Shown: positions 29,645 to 39,292 of the stretch, piece after piece
How positions within the stretch are numbered: the first letter of the stretch is position 1
Layout: each line of letters starts with the position of its first letter
Source of the DNA: Sulfurimonas sp.
GTDB taxonomy: Bacteria > Campylobacterota > Campylobacteria > Campylobacterales > Sulfurimonadaceae
Assembly: GCA_027063505.1 (NCBI GenBank)
Contig: JAMORO010000061.1
Coordinates: 1 to 64,000 of the forward strand
Direction of reading: 5' to 3'
DNA length: 64,000 nucleotides
Program-made: the position numbers and the translations under genes
The notes under the pieces: generated by a model
Seen by the model: the letters and a program-made list of their open reading frames with translations, nothing else
Told to the model about the DNA's origin: nothing
The model's database searches: none

Positions 29645-30781
29645 TTATGAGAATTCTATTGTATAGAGTAATCCTTTTTTATATTCTATCTCTAAGTTTC
29701 CATCTAACTGTTTTACACTTAGCTCTATGAGTTTATGTCCTAGTCCTTTAGCCTCTTTAATAGTTCCAATGTCAATACTCTCTACTCCATTATCTTGATA
29801 GGTGAAAACATAAACATCCTCTCGTCTTTGAAGAGAGATTTCTACTTGAACCCCTTCCCTGTTTTTTGCATGTTTTAGGGTGTTGGTAAGAATTTCATTT
29901 ATGATAAGCCCAAACTGTATCATAATATTTAACTCTAGTGTGAGGTTATTATTTGGTTTGATATTTAAAGTAACTGAGTTATTAATTGTGTACATAGAGA
30001 GTATGAGGTTTTTTAGTTTGAGAACATACTCATTAAAGATGATCTTATCAAAATCATCCTGCTTATAGAGCATCTCATGTACTATGGCAATAGACTCTAT
30101 ACGAGATTTACTTTTTGCTAATTCATCTTTTGTTTCATCTGATTTTCCCATAGACTGTAGACCTAGGATGGAAGCGGTAACATTCAGGTTGTTTTTTACA
30201 CGGTGGTGGACCTCTTTTAAAAGTATATCTTTTTGACGATTTGAGTGGATAAGAGCTGAGAGAGAAGACTCGATGGCTAGATGATAAAAGACACCAAAAA
30301 AGATAATAAACATGGAGGCAAAGGTTATATTTATAAGTGCTAAAGGATTATTTAAAATGGGAGCTTCGGGATTAATAGCATAGATAGTGTAGAGCATACC
30401 AATAAGAAGTGCATAAATTAAAAAGTTAATGACTATCGCTTTTTTGAGATCTAAAAGAAAAAAAGCGATTATTGGGAGTAGGATAACATAGATGATGACC
30501 ATATTTCCAAAATGATTAAAGTAAATAAGTATAAAAAGTGGAATAACAGAAGTTCCAATGATAATATAGCTAGAGAGTAGGATCTTATGTTTATAGTGTA
30601 GGAAGTAGTAGCTCATAACACTTGCTAAAATTGCTGAGCTACTGATAGTTGCATTAAAGTAGTGTTCATAGAGTAGATCTCTTGTTACTGCTAGTGTAAA
30701 TACAAAAATGAAACTAAAGTGAAAGCCATACAGTAAAATTTCACGGTGATTCATTCTTTTATATGGAAAGTACTTATACAC
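29645..30781 (-). CDS. Sensor histidine kinase, HisKA_2 type, multi-TM
   Basis: LLKEVHHRVKNNLNVTASILGLQ. The listed ORF start (GTG 30844) is unlikely because a TATAAT box (minus strand, 30812-30807) lies inside; GTG at 30781 has an AAAAAGGG SD 5 nt upstream. Confidence 0.85.
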   Translation of the reverse strand: MYKYFPYKRMNHREILLYGFHFSFIFVFTLAVTRDLLYEHYFNATISSSAILASVMSYYFLHYKHKILLSSYIIIGTSVIPLFILIYFNHFGNMVIIYVILLPIIAFFLLDLKKAIVINFLIYALLIGMLYTIYAINPEAPILNNPLALINITFASMFIIFFGVFYHLAIESSLSALIHSNRQKDILLKEVHHRVKNNLNVTASILGLQSMGKSDETKDELAKSKSRIESIAIVHEMLYKQDDFDKIIFNEYVLKLKNLILSMYTINNSVTLNIKPNNNLTLELNIMIQFGLIINEILTNTLKHAKNREGVQVEISLQRREDVYVFTYQDNGVESIDIGTIKEAKGLGHKLIELSVKQLDGNLEIEYKKGLLYTIEFS

Positions 30782-30844
30782 ATTAACCCTTTTTCTTAAA
30801 CACCATATTATAGCAAAGTTTAAAACAGAACTTTTAAAGAACAC

Positions 30845-30889
30845 TTTTGAGTTACTATTGAGTAAGAAAACTACTCAAAGGACTCAAAA
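30845..30889. promoter_or_regulatory. Nested inverted repeat overlapping SD and start codon of the 30889 gene
   Basis: TTTTGAGT(30845)-TACTA-TTGAGTA(30858)-AGAAAAC-TACTCAA(30872)-AGG-ACTCAAAA(30882): two direct plus two inverted copies of TTGAGT. Confidence 0.7.
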
Positions 30890-32727
30890 TGAGACGACCT
30901 TCACTTATAGCGAGTATGCTAATTCTCTCCTCCTCTTTAGCATACGGTGCTTTAACTTATGATGATAACAAGTACATTAAAGCTTACAACAAAGAGATCT
31001 CTTCACTCAACCGTGACTACTCAGCACTTCGAACTATAGAGGACTATAAAAATCCTCAAAAAAGAGCAAAGGTAGAGGCTGGTTTTGCTAAGCTCAAAGA
31101 GGTAATCAAAAGTTTTTCAGACCAGAAAGATTCTCAAGTTGTACGAATGCAGAGAAGTTATAAAAATATGGTGAAAACTTATAATAGTAATCTCAAAACT
31201 GCTGGTGTAAAAGCATCTGCACCTGCAAAAGTAAGAGCTAGTTCTAAAAAACAGAAGCCAAGTAGTAAATCTCTTAATGAGCTTGTAAATGATTATAACC
31301 GTATCTATAATAGAGCCTTTAAAGACTACAATGCAATGAGAAGTGATGCAGACATAAAAGACCCAAAAAAACAGGCACAGCTTAACCTCGACTACAAAGA
31401 ACTCACAGCGACCTTAAACGCGATAAAACCACTGGATAAAAAGAGATACAGTGATGCTAAAAGAGGTTATGATGACTGGGTAGATGCATACAGAAGCATA
31501 GCGAAAAATTTTACTGGAGTAAACGCGGTAACAGTTGCATCTTCATCCAATACAAAAGAGATGACTTCAGAAGATAAATACAATCTCAAAAAGTTCCGTT
31601 CACTCTATATAGAAAATGACTACTACTTTAGAAATGTAGATACAGTAAAACTACAAGACCCAGAGTATGCAAAACCACTAGAAGCAAAACTCAAACAGCT
31701 CCAAGCACTTCTAAACCCTATGAGAAGTAAAACCTTTGACAGAGGTGTAAAACGAGCAGATAGTGATCTTAAAAAGATAGAAGATATTTTTGCATCTGCT
31801 TCAACTCAGAGTAAAAAATTGGCTGCAAGTGTTAGCAATATTGGTGAAGAGTTAAAGATAATTCAGTCTGTATTTGACAAAGAGAAGTTCGATCCAAGAC
31901 TCCAACGCGATTACATTAGTGGTGAAGCAAGATCTCCAGAAGATGTGAAGCAGTGGGCAACAACACTCAAAGATTATAAAGCACTTATTCCAGATATGAC
32001 AAAGTTTTTAAATAAGGTGAGAAACAACACTGTAGAGGGAAGAGAACAGCCATTTACAACATATAGACACTGGTTTGTAAATAGTGTAGAGAGTGATATA
32101 GATAGTGCAATCTTAGACTCAACAAGACATTGGGGTACAGAGATGTTTAATGGTATTGTAAAACATAGAACATACTCTAAAAGAGATTTCGACTCTCTTT
32201 TTAAAAGTCAATCGAGTGTGAAAGAGATGATGGATGAGTTTAAAGTAGGTATGAAAGCTTTAACAAACCAGAAAGTATATGAGGAGGTTACTTTTGGTAA
32301 GTACAGCGCTAAGACTCAAAAGTATATAAATGATTATAAGGCTTATGATAAAAAACTTGCTAGAGCAAAAGAGATGAGTCTAAAAAATCAGCAGATGCCT
32401 CGCGCAGTTGAAAATAATCCAGAGTTAATCTCTCTCACAAAATCTCTAATGAACGCGGAAGGGAAGAAAAATACATCTCATATGAGAATAGTTCGTAAGT
32501 TGATGCACAATGAAGTACTTAAGTTTGATAACGGCTGGTATGTACATAAATGGGATAGTTTTATGGTCGCTTATGTAGAGAAACGCGGTAGTAAGTACTT
32601 TATAAAAAAAGATTTAATCAGTAAAGATATAGCAAGTAGATACTCACTCGTTCAGGGTGGAAGATGGCATGTCTCCGGCAATATGTCTGGAGCTGGAGTA
32701 GAGATACCAAAAGAAAATATCAAATAA
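30889..32727 (+). CDS. Secreted repeat protein of unknown function
   Basis: Signal peptide (MRRPSLIASMLILSSSLAYG), three diverged ~75-80 aa helical repeats, distinct C-terminal domain; SD AAAGGA. Confidence 0.8.
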   Translation: MRRPSLIASMLILSSSLAYGALTYDDNKYIKAYNKEISSLNRDYSALRTIEDYKNPQKRAKVEAGFAKLKEVIKSFSDQKDSQVVRMQRSYKNMVKTYNSNLKTAGVKASAPAKVRASSKKQKPSSKSLNELVNDYNRIYNRAFKDYNAMRSDADIKDPKKQAQLNLDYKELTATLNAIKPLDKKRYSDAKRGYDDWVDAYRSIAKNFTGVNAVTVASSSNTKEMTSEDKYNLKKFRSLYIENDYYFRNVDTVKLQDPEYAKPLEAKLKQLQALLNPMRSKTFDRGVKRADSDLKKIEDIFASASTQSKKLAASVSNIGEELKIIQSVFDKEKFDPRLQRDYISGEARSPEDVKQWATTLKDYKALIPDMTKFLNKVRNNTVEGREQPFTTYRHWFVNSVESDIDSAILDSTRHWGTEMFNGIVKHRTYSKRDFDSLFKSQSSVKEMMDEFKVGMKALTNQKVYEEVTFGKYSAKTQKYINDYKAYDKKLARAKEMSLKNQQMPRAVENNPELISLTKSLMNAEGKKNTSHMRIVRKLMHNEVLKFDNGWYVHKWDSFMVAYVEKRGSKYFIKKDLISKDIASRYSLVQGGRWHVSGNMSGAGVEIPKENIK

Positions 32728-32733
32728 AAAAGA

Positions 32734-32751
32734 GGAAGCTTAAATGCTTCC
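32734..32751. terminator. Short hairpin between convergent genes
   Basis: GGAAGC-TTAAAT-GCTTCC preceded by an A-rich stretch on the + strand. Confidence 0.55.
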
Positions 32752-33309
32752 AACATAACTGAGTTTTGGCTCGTTCGAACCATGCTGTTTAAAAAAGAGT
32801 ACAAGAGGGGCAGAGTAGCCATTACTATTTTTCTTTGCTATCCAAAATTTAAATTCTATCCCAACTTCATGACTATTTCCATGACCTATCTCTGTTGTTT
32901 TGAGTCTATCTATTCGTGTTATTTTAACAGGGTAGGCATAATTTTTTGCATTGGTATAGGCTTTTTTAAAAGAGAAGGATAGTGTGTCTTGATCCATGTT
33001 CTCTCCATCTTGGGTAAGTAGACTTTTATGCATGAGAGGAATGACTCGGTGTGCACTCGCTTGAAAAGTATCTGTCTGGAGAATCTCTATAAACTTGTTT
33101 AGAACATAGATAGCCTCTTTTTCTAGTACTTTAGGGAGTGTTTTATTTACATTAAGACGGTGAAGATACTCTTGTGAGACTCTCTGCTGGGGAGTATTTA
33201 GATCTTTAATCATCTGCTGAGAATCAAGAGTATTACCCGTTTGTGTGAAGTTAAACGCCATTACTGAACTGGCGACTAAAATGGTGAAAGTTGTGCTTAG
33301 TTTTTTCAT
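32740..33309 (-). CDS. Hypothetical secreted protein
   Basis: Start corrected from 33453 to ATG 33309 (MKKLSTTFTILVASSVMA signal peptide with GAGGAAAAG SD); avoids overlap with the upstream gene. Confidence 0.7.
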   Translation of the reverse strand: MKKLSTTFTILVASSVMAFNFTQTGNTLDSQQMIKDLNTPQQRVSQEYLHRLNVNKTLPKVLEKEAIYVLNKFIEILQTDTFQASAHRVIPLMHKSLLTQDGENMDQDTLSFSFKKAYTNAKNYAYPVKITRIDRLKTTEIGHGNSHEVGIEFKFWIAKKNSNGYSAPLVLFFKQHGSNEPKLSYVGSI

Positions 33310-33388
33310 ATCTTTTCCTCGTACTGTTTTCTTTTTAAATAGTAGCAGAAAAGTGTTCGTTTTTGAGAGATGCTCTGTAAAAAGTGAT

Positions 33389-34357
33389 TTAAAGGAGTTT
33401 TTGTACTCTAATGAGTGTGGAGAGGAGTATAGCACCTTTATCGATATTTGCACTTTTCATCTTTAACTCACTATCTAAAAGAAGTTCATGAAGTTTTGAG
33501 TATGTAAAGGGTTTTATCTTTATAGACTGTGCTGCTTTTGCATCTACTACAAATTTTGGGGCAGGGTAGCCAAGTATCTCTAAGGCATTGGGAGCACCAT
33601 TTACACGGATATAAATGTTGAACATATAGAGTTGTGTAATGTATGCAGTTATAGAGGTAAGGATTCGAATCTCATCTTCTCCATGATCTATTATACTGAG
33701 GAGATCATCTTTAAACTCTTTTTTATTTAAGAGCTTCTTTATAAAATCATCGAGGTTTACTTCCCCTAATCCAAAGACAAGAGTATCTATATCTTTAGTA
33801 GTAATCGCTCTATCAAAAACACGAAATTTTTCTATTTCGTTTACAGCTAAAGCAACATCACCATTATGAATTTTAAGGAGATGTGCTACTGTAAACTTAT
33901 CGATAGTAACATTTTTTTCTTCTGCTACTTGGAGAACTATGTTTTGTGCTTCAAAGTCTTTAGGATGAAAAAAACGGACAGCTACTGCTTCTGTTTTTGC
34001 AAAGGCTTTTTTATTGTTGTAAGTTTTATGATCACTTCCATAGTAGGCATATACAAAAATATTGTCAGGGTTTTTTTTACAAAAATCCAAAAGTATATCA
34101 AGCTCTTTTTTTGGTACTTTTTTGCTGCTTTTTACGATAAGTATATTTCTATCTCCAAAAAGAGAACCTTGTGAGAGGTGTGCTTTGGCTGAGTTAAAGT
34201 CATACTCATCATGGTAGAAGTTGATGATGTTAGCATCTTCTATATTTGTCATCATCTTGGCATACATATCTATAAGAAAAGCACTCTCTCCGAAGAAAAC
34301 AAAAGAGTTAGAGATTTTTTGTGAGCGAATAAGATTGTCAAACTCGCTTTTATACAT
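33389..34357 (-). CDS. holA: DNA polymerase III subunit delta-like protein
   Basis: Size and pattern (NIINFYHDEYDFNSAKAHLSQGSLFGDRNILIVKSSKKV; LLKIHNGDVALAVNEIEKF) typical of Campylobacterota HolA. Confidence 0.75.
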   Translation of the reverse strand: MYKSEFDNLIRSQKISNSFVFFGESAFLIDMYAKMMTNIEDANIINFYHDEYDFNSAKAHLSQGSLFGDRNILIVKSSKKVPKKELDILLDFCKKNPDNIFVYAYYGSDHKTYNNKKAFAKTEAVAVRFFHPKDFEAQNIVLQVAEEKNVTIDKFTVAHLLKIHNGDVALAVNEIEKFRVFDRAITTKDIDTLVFGLGEVNLDDFIKKLLNKKEFKDDLLSIIDHGEDEIRILTSITAYITQLYMFNIYIRVNGAPNALEILGYPAPKFVVDAKAAQSIKIKPFTYSKLHELLLDSELKMKSANIDKGAILLSTLIRVQKLL

Positions 34358-36284
34358 CCATTTTTCCTACAACGATAGCAGAAATCTTCGCACGAGCTAT
34401 ATCTACAGACTCTATTTTTACTATAACATCTTCAAAAAGAACTACATCATCACTAGAACTTATAAGGACTCTAGCACCTGTTATAGTATCCTTGATCTCA
34501 GCTTTTACTTCTACTTCTGTCGCAGTTATTCGTGCTTTAAACTCTTTACCTAAGTTATCTTCTGCCCAACGAGCATATTTACGAGCCATAAATTCGGTCT
34601 CTATCTTACTCGCTTCTCTCTCTTTCTCACTGATGGTCATAGCAAGAGCTTCAATGTTACGTAGGACATAAGAGCCTTCCTCTGTATCACCTGCATTAAT
34701 AGCTTTAAGCAGTCTATGTACTATAAGGTCAGAGTATCGACGGATAGGTGAGGTAAAGTGTGTGTACTGCTCAAAACCTAAACCAAAGTGTCCGGCATTA
34801 AGAGGAGCATATCTCGCTTGCATCTGTGACTGAATGATAAGCGTATCAACTTCAGACTCTAAACCCATTTTTTTGGCTTGGTCTTGAATGTTTGTGATAG
34901 TCTCTTTTGTTGTACCCTTTATCTCTATCTGCATCCCAATCCCAGCTAACTCTTGGTAGAGTGTTTGGAGTTTGTTTTGAGAGGGTGCTTCATGGATTCT
35001 AAAGATACCTCGCTCATACTGCTTGGCTGCTTCTTTGTTAGCTAAAAGCATACAGTCCTCTATAAGAGCATGGGATGGCGTCTCCTCTGCTTCTGTTGTA
35101 GCTACGATGTTAGAGTTCTCATCTATCTTCATATCTATCTCGGTAGAGCGGAAGTCATAACCAACTTTGAGTCGCTTAATCTTGAGTTTGTCTGTTACAA
35201 CTCTTAGTTTTGTAAGGGCATCAAAGATTCTCTCTTCATCACTATTTGTAGCTTTAAGTTTTCCCTCAAAGTAAGCATCTATCTCTTCATAATTAAATCG
35301 GCGTTTAGAGTGAATAACTGCTTCATAAACACTAGAGTGACTCACTTCGAGTCTTGCAAGATCAATTTTCATCTCAAAAACATAAGCGAGTCTATCTACA
35401 TGAGGCTGTAGGGAGCATAGCGTTTCACTCAGTTGGCGAGGGAGCATCGGAATAGAACGATGGGGAAGGTAGATAGAAAAACTTCTATAAATTGCTTCAT
35501 TATCTAAAGCACCAAAAGGTTTTACATACTCACTTACGTCAGCGATGGCTACATAAAGGGTGGAATTTTCATCATCCCAATAGATAGCATCATCATAATC
35601 CTTCGCCGTAACAGGGTCAATAGTAGAGAAATCCAACTCTCTTAAATCTTTTCGTTTAGGATACTTTTTTGCATCTACAGGAGGAAATGATTTTGCAATC
35701 TCTAAAACATCCTCTTCAAACTCATCATGTTTGTTAAACTGTGCTAAAACAATTTTTTCATCAACTAAGGGATCTCTAATGTTTCCCAAAAATTCTAAAA
35801 CACTATTCTCTTGGTTATCTATTTTAAACACATCCCCCGTTTGATGTTTCTCAAGCTCTTGGGGCGTTAACTCAGCACCTATAGGAAAGTCAGTTTTTAA
35901 ATCTACTAAAGATTTATGGTTCTCTTTAAAAATAATGTATGCAATAGAGTAACTCTGTTCTCTCCCTACAATTTCAGCAACTTTGGCACTTGGAGTCCCT
36001 CTTTTACCTAGTAAACGCTGTGCGATGATGAGGTCGCCCTCTTTAGCTACTCCTAACTCTTCGATAAAAAGATCACGAACATTTTCACCAATAACATGAA
36101 GGTAGGCAGTCTCTTTTTGTACTAGTCCTAATGTTCCAGCTCTGAATTTAGAGTTAAATTTGTATTGGTTTTCTTTTTTTGTGAGGTATTTTTTAGTAAG
36201 CCACTCACTCACAAATTTTGCTTCATCAGGAGTGATATCTTGTTCACTCACACCAAGTGTGAGTCTTATAAGTAGAGATTTCAA
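34350..36284 (-). CDS. rnr: Ribonuclease R/RNB-family exoribonuclease
   Basis: LRELDFSTIDPVTAKDYDDAIYW, YLPHRSIPMLPRQLSETLCSLQP, HFTSPIRRYSDLIVHRLL. Confidence 0.95.
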   Translation of the reverse strand: MKSLLIRLTLGVSEQDITPDEAKFVSEWLTKKYLTKKENQYKFNSKFRAGTLGLVQKETAYLHVIGENVRDLFIEELGVAKEGDLIIAQRLLGKRGTPSAKVAEIVGREQSYSIAYIIFKENHKSLVDLKTDFPIGAELTPQELEKHQTGDVFKIDNQENSVLEFLGNIRDPLVDEKIVLAQFNKHDEFEEDVLEIAKSFPPVDAKKYPKRKDLRELDFSTIDPVTAKDYDDAIYWDDENSTLYVAIADVSEYVKPFGALDNEAIYRSFSIYLPHRSIPMLPRQLSETLCSLQPHVDRLAYVFEMKIDLARLEVSHSSVYEAVIHSKRRFNYEEIDAYFEGKLKATNSDEERIFDALTKLRVVTDKLKIKRLKVGYDFRSTEIDMKIDENSNIVATTEAEETPSHALIEDCMLLANKEAAKQYERGIFRIHEAPSQNKLQTLYQELAGIGMQIEIKGTTKETITNIQDQAKKMGLESEVDTLIIQSQMQARYAPLNAGHFGLGFEQYTHFTSPIRRYSDLIVHRLLKAINAGDTEEGSYVLRNIEALAMTISEKEREASKIETEFMARKYARWAEDNLGKEFKARITATEVEVKAEIKDTITGARVLISSSDDVVLFEDVIVKIESVDIARAKISAIVVGKMDV

Positions 36285-36292
36285 TTATTGTA

Positions 36293-37093
36293 TTATTTAG
36301 CGTTTTCTATAGCCGTATCAAAGCTATTCATATCAAGATTATACTTCTCAATAAGATCTTTGGCCGCAGCAATACTATCATCTGTTATAACACCATTAAT
36401 AGGTACTGCAACACGAACTACATGAAGAATCTGTGCAGGACGTTGGTCTGCTTCTTCTGCTTTTTCAGGATTTTGACAGTTTCTGATAACATCAACAAGA
36501 CCCTCTTCAAATTTCCACTGTGCAAAAATAGTAGCAGATACTTCAGGAGTATCAACACCAACTATCTCACGCTCAGCAGCTTCAACATCACCAATCTCTT
36601 TTAATGCTGTTTGAAATGCATCTTGTTTCCCATCAGAGATAATTTGTTGTGAAATAAGAACTTTTCCAATTTCAACAAGGAAAGCTGCAGGAGAAAGAAC
36701 ACCAAGCAGTTTGTTCTCTTTACGTAGACACCATGCAGTCATAAGGCCATGCTGTTTTTTTGAAAGCATTGAGAACATTTCGTTAGATATACCATAAGGA
36801 GAGAGGTCAAGTGAAAAACTTTTCTTTACAATACTTGCAAGTGCAAAACCACGAACTGTACCCATACCAAAAAGTCCAACTGCTTGACTAATAGCATTTA
36901 TCTCACGAGAAAAACCATATAAAGGAGAGTTTGCTGCTTTTAAAATATCAGCAGTTAAGAGTGGATCTTTTTCTAAGATCTTTACCATGTCTTGAAAGCT
37001 ACTATCTGGATCTTGATAAACCGCTTCAATCTGCATTGCAGATTCTGGAAGTGGTGGAAGTTGTTTGATTTTTTTTAGGATATCTTCAGTCAT
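36293..37093 (-). CDS. HDOD domain protein
   Basis: IKQLPPLPESAMQIEAVYQDPDSSFQDMVKILEKDPLLTADILKAANSPLYG. Confidence 0.92.
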   Translation of the reverse strand: MTEDILKKIKQLPPLPESAMQIEAVYQDPDSSFQDMVKILEKDPLLTADILKAANSPLYGFSREINAISQAVGLFGMGTVRGFALASIVKKSFSLDLSPYGISNEMFSMLSKKQHGLMTAWCLRKENKLLGVLSPAAFLVEIGKVLISQQIISDGKQDAFQTALKEIGDVEAAEREIVGVDTPEVSATIFAQWKFEEGLVDVIRNCQNPEKAEEADQRPAQILHVVRVAVPINGVITDDSIAAAKDLIEKYNLDMNSFDTAIENAK

Positions 37094-37217
37094 TTTTTTC
37101 TCTCTTATTAATAAGCTTGTTTGATGTAATTATAGTCATCTGATATAAATTTATACTGAATATTTACAATAAACCGCTATTATTTTTAAATTAAATTTAA
37201 AAAAGGAAAATAGTAAT

Positions 37218-37544
37218 ATGCAAAGAGATGCAATGTTAACACAACTCGGTTATACACCAAATGAAGCTTTAGTAAAACAACTCCAAGAAATTGAAGATAA
37301 TACACCAGGATATGAGAAAATTCAAAAGCATATTATGGATTTGCATGATCACTTAAAAGTAAACAGTGCTTATGTTGCACTCTCAAACTCAAAGAGTCAT
37401 TTTAAAGTAAAAATAGAGTCTCCAACTCCAGAGTTAGCAGCCGAGGCACATGAAAAAGTGGTGCATTTTAGTGAAAAATTTAAAGTTGAGATAAATAAAC
37501 TTGATAAAAAAGAGACTTACTATATAGTTGGTTTTCATCATTAA
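37218..37544 (+). CDS. Hypothetical protein
   Basis: SD AAAAGGAAAA upstream of ATG; co-directional with the Gre factor. Confidence 0.7.
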   Translation: MQRDAMLTQLGYTPNEALVKQLQEIEDNTPGYEKIQKHIMDLHDHLKVNSAYVALSNSKSHFKVKIESPTPELAAEAHEKVVHFSEKFKVEINKLDKKETYYIVGFHH

Positions 37545-37553
37545 GGATCTCTT

Positions 37554-38078
37554 TTGTTAGAGCCTATGAGTCTAGAGGGATATGATCTTTTAGTAGAAGA
37601 GTTTAAGTATCTCTTAGAAGAGGAAAAACCAAAAGTAGCACACGAAAAGCTAGTGGCTGCTGCCCAAGGTGATAGAAGTGAAAATGCAGATTATCATGCT
37701 GCAAAAGAGAAGTTGCGCTTTATAGATAAACGTCTCTTCTATCTAAACAAGATGATACAAAACTCCAAGATAATAGACCCAACTCTACATAATCATAAGA
37801 AAATCTCTTTTGGAAGTACTGTTTATGTTACTAATATAGATACTGATGAAGAGGAGAGATACACACTCTGTGGTGTTTTAGAGAGTGAACCAGAAAATGG
37901 ACTTATCTCCATACACTCTCCCTTAGCAAAAGCAATGATTGGCAAGGAAGAGGAAGATGAGTTTAGAGTGAAACTTCCTCTAGGCATGAAAGAGTATGAG
38001 ATAGAGAAGATAGAGTATAAAAATATTTTCTCTTTAAAGAAAAATATTCGTACTAAAAAAGAGTTTGCTTTTCATTAA
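37554..38078 (+). CDS. GreA/GreB-type transcription elongation factor
   Basis: GDRSENADYHAAKEKLRFIDKRLFYL; ISIHSPLAKAMIGKEEEDEFRVKLPLG. True start may be the ATG at 37566. Confidence 0.9.
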   Translation: MLEPMSLEGYDLLVEEFKYLLEEEKPKVAHEKLVAAAQGDRSENADYHAAKEKLRFIDKRLFYLNKMIQNSKIIDPTLHNHKKISFGSTVYVTNIDTDEEERYTLCGVLESEPENGLISIHSPLAKAMIGKEEEDEFRVKLPLGMKEYEIEKIEYKNIFSLKKNIRTKKEFAFH

Positions 38079-38109
38079 ATAGTGAATTTATTTTAATAAA
38101 GGTAAACAG

Positions 38110-39279
38110 ATGCAAGTAAACAAAAAATCAATTTTAATAGTAGATGATACTAGTGTAAATATCGATTTACTTCTTGAAATACTGAAAGATAGGTATGAAA
38201 TAGTTGTCGCTTTAGATGCCAAAAGTGCTTTAGAAATAGTGAATAGAGAAGCTATTGATCTGATTTTACTTGATATCTTGATGCCAAATATAGATGGTTA
38301 CGAGATGTGTTTAATTTTGAAAAAAGATGATAAAACTAAAGATATTCCAGTTATATTTATAACGGCAAAGATAGATGAAGAGTCGATAGAAAAAGCTTAT
38401 GATGTAGGTGGTATTGATTATATCACTAAACCCTTTAAGCCCAAAGAACTATTAGCTAGAGTGAAAAGAGAGTTAAAACTCCAAGAGCTTATTTATGATC
38501 TAGAAGAGTCTAAAAATGAGATAAATGAGATAAATAAAAACTTGCAGCTAAAAGTGGATGAGGAGCTCAAAAAATCAAGAGATAAAGACAAAATTATTTT
38601 TCATCAAAATAAGATGAGTTCTATGGGTGAAATGATAGAAAATATCGCACACCAATGGAAACAACCTCTCGCTCAAGTAAACTCCACAGTTCTTCTCCTA
38701 GATGATATACTCTATACAAAAAAAATTCAAGATGATACAATTGAAGAAAAACTACTTGAGATAGAGTCCTTAACCGTCTATATGTCTCGAACAATAGATG
38801 ATTTTAAGAATTTTTATTCTCAAGATAAACATAAAGAGGAGTTTATACTTCAAGAGTTAGTTGAAAAATCAATTTTTATAGTTCAAGGTGTGTTAGACTC
38901 TCATAATATTAAAATCATTCTTAATTTAGGAGAAAAATTTCTTTACACAGGGTATAAAAATGAGTTACAGCAGGTTTTAGTGATTTTGCTAAATAATGCT
39001 AAAGATGCGTTAGTATTTAGAAATATTAAAAAACCAAGAATAGAAATTGAATGCAAAAAGAGTGGTGATGCATACTGTATTGAAGTGTGTGATAATGCGG
39101 GTGGTATAAATGATGCAATAATTGAAAAGATTTTTGAACCATACTTTAGTACTAAACATAAAAAACAAGGTGTTGGTCTGGGTCTGTATATTTCTAAGAG
39201 AATTATTGAAGACTCTTTAGCTTCTGAACTCAGTGTTAAAAACAGTGAACATGGCGCTTGTTTTAAGATAAATTTATAA
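38110..39279 (+). CDS. REC-histidine kinase (soluble)
   Basis: LLDILMPNIDG receiver; GEMIENIAHQWKQPLAQVNS H-box; GVGLGLYISKRII. Confidence 0.92.
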   Translation: MQVNKKSILIVDDTSVNIDLLLEILKDRYEIVVALDAKSALEIVNREAIDLILLDILMPNIDGYEMCLILKKDDKTKDIPVIFITAKIDEESIEKAYDVGGIDYITKPFKPKELLARVKRELKLQELIYDLEESKNEINEINKNLQLKVDEELKKSRDKDKIIFHQNKMSSMGEMIENIAHQWKQPLAQVNSTVLLLDDILYTKKIQDDTIEEKLLEIESLTVYMSRTIDDFKNFYSQDKHKEEFILQELVEKSIFIVQGVLDSHNIKIILNLGEKFLYTGYKNELQQVLVILLNNAKDALVFRNIKKPRIEIECKKSGDAYCIEVCDNAGGINDAIIEKIFEPYFSTKHKKQGVGLGLYISKRIIEDSLASELSVKNSEHGACFKINL

Positions 39280-39292
39280 TAGGATTTAGATA

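Noticed and set aside
29645-30844. Kinase start at GTG 30844 as given in the ORF track
   Set aside because: The extension would include a TATAAT box and an SD; GTG 30781 is better supported.
30858-30878. Inner TTGAGTA-N7-TACTCAA as a third HspR HAIR site
   Set aside because: Aligned to the HAIR core the spacing between TTGAGT and ACTCAA is 9, not 7, and it overlaps a start region and not a -35 as at the other two loci; left as an independent regulatory structure.
32740-33453. Start at 33453 for the secreted hypothetical protein
   Set aside because: It would overlap holA; an SD plus signal peptide start is present at 33309.
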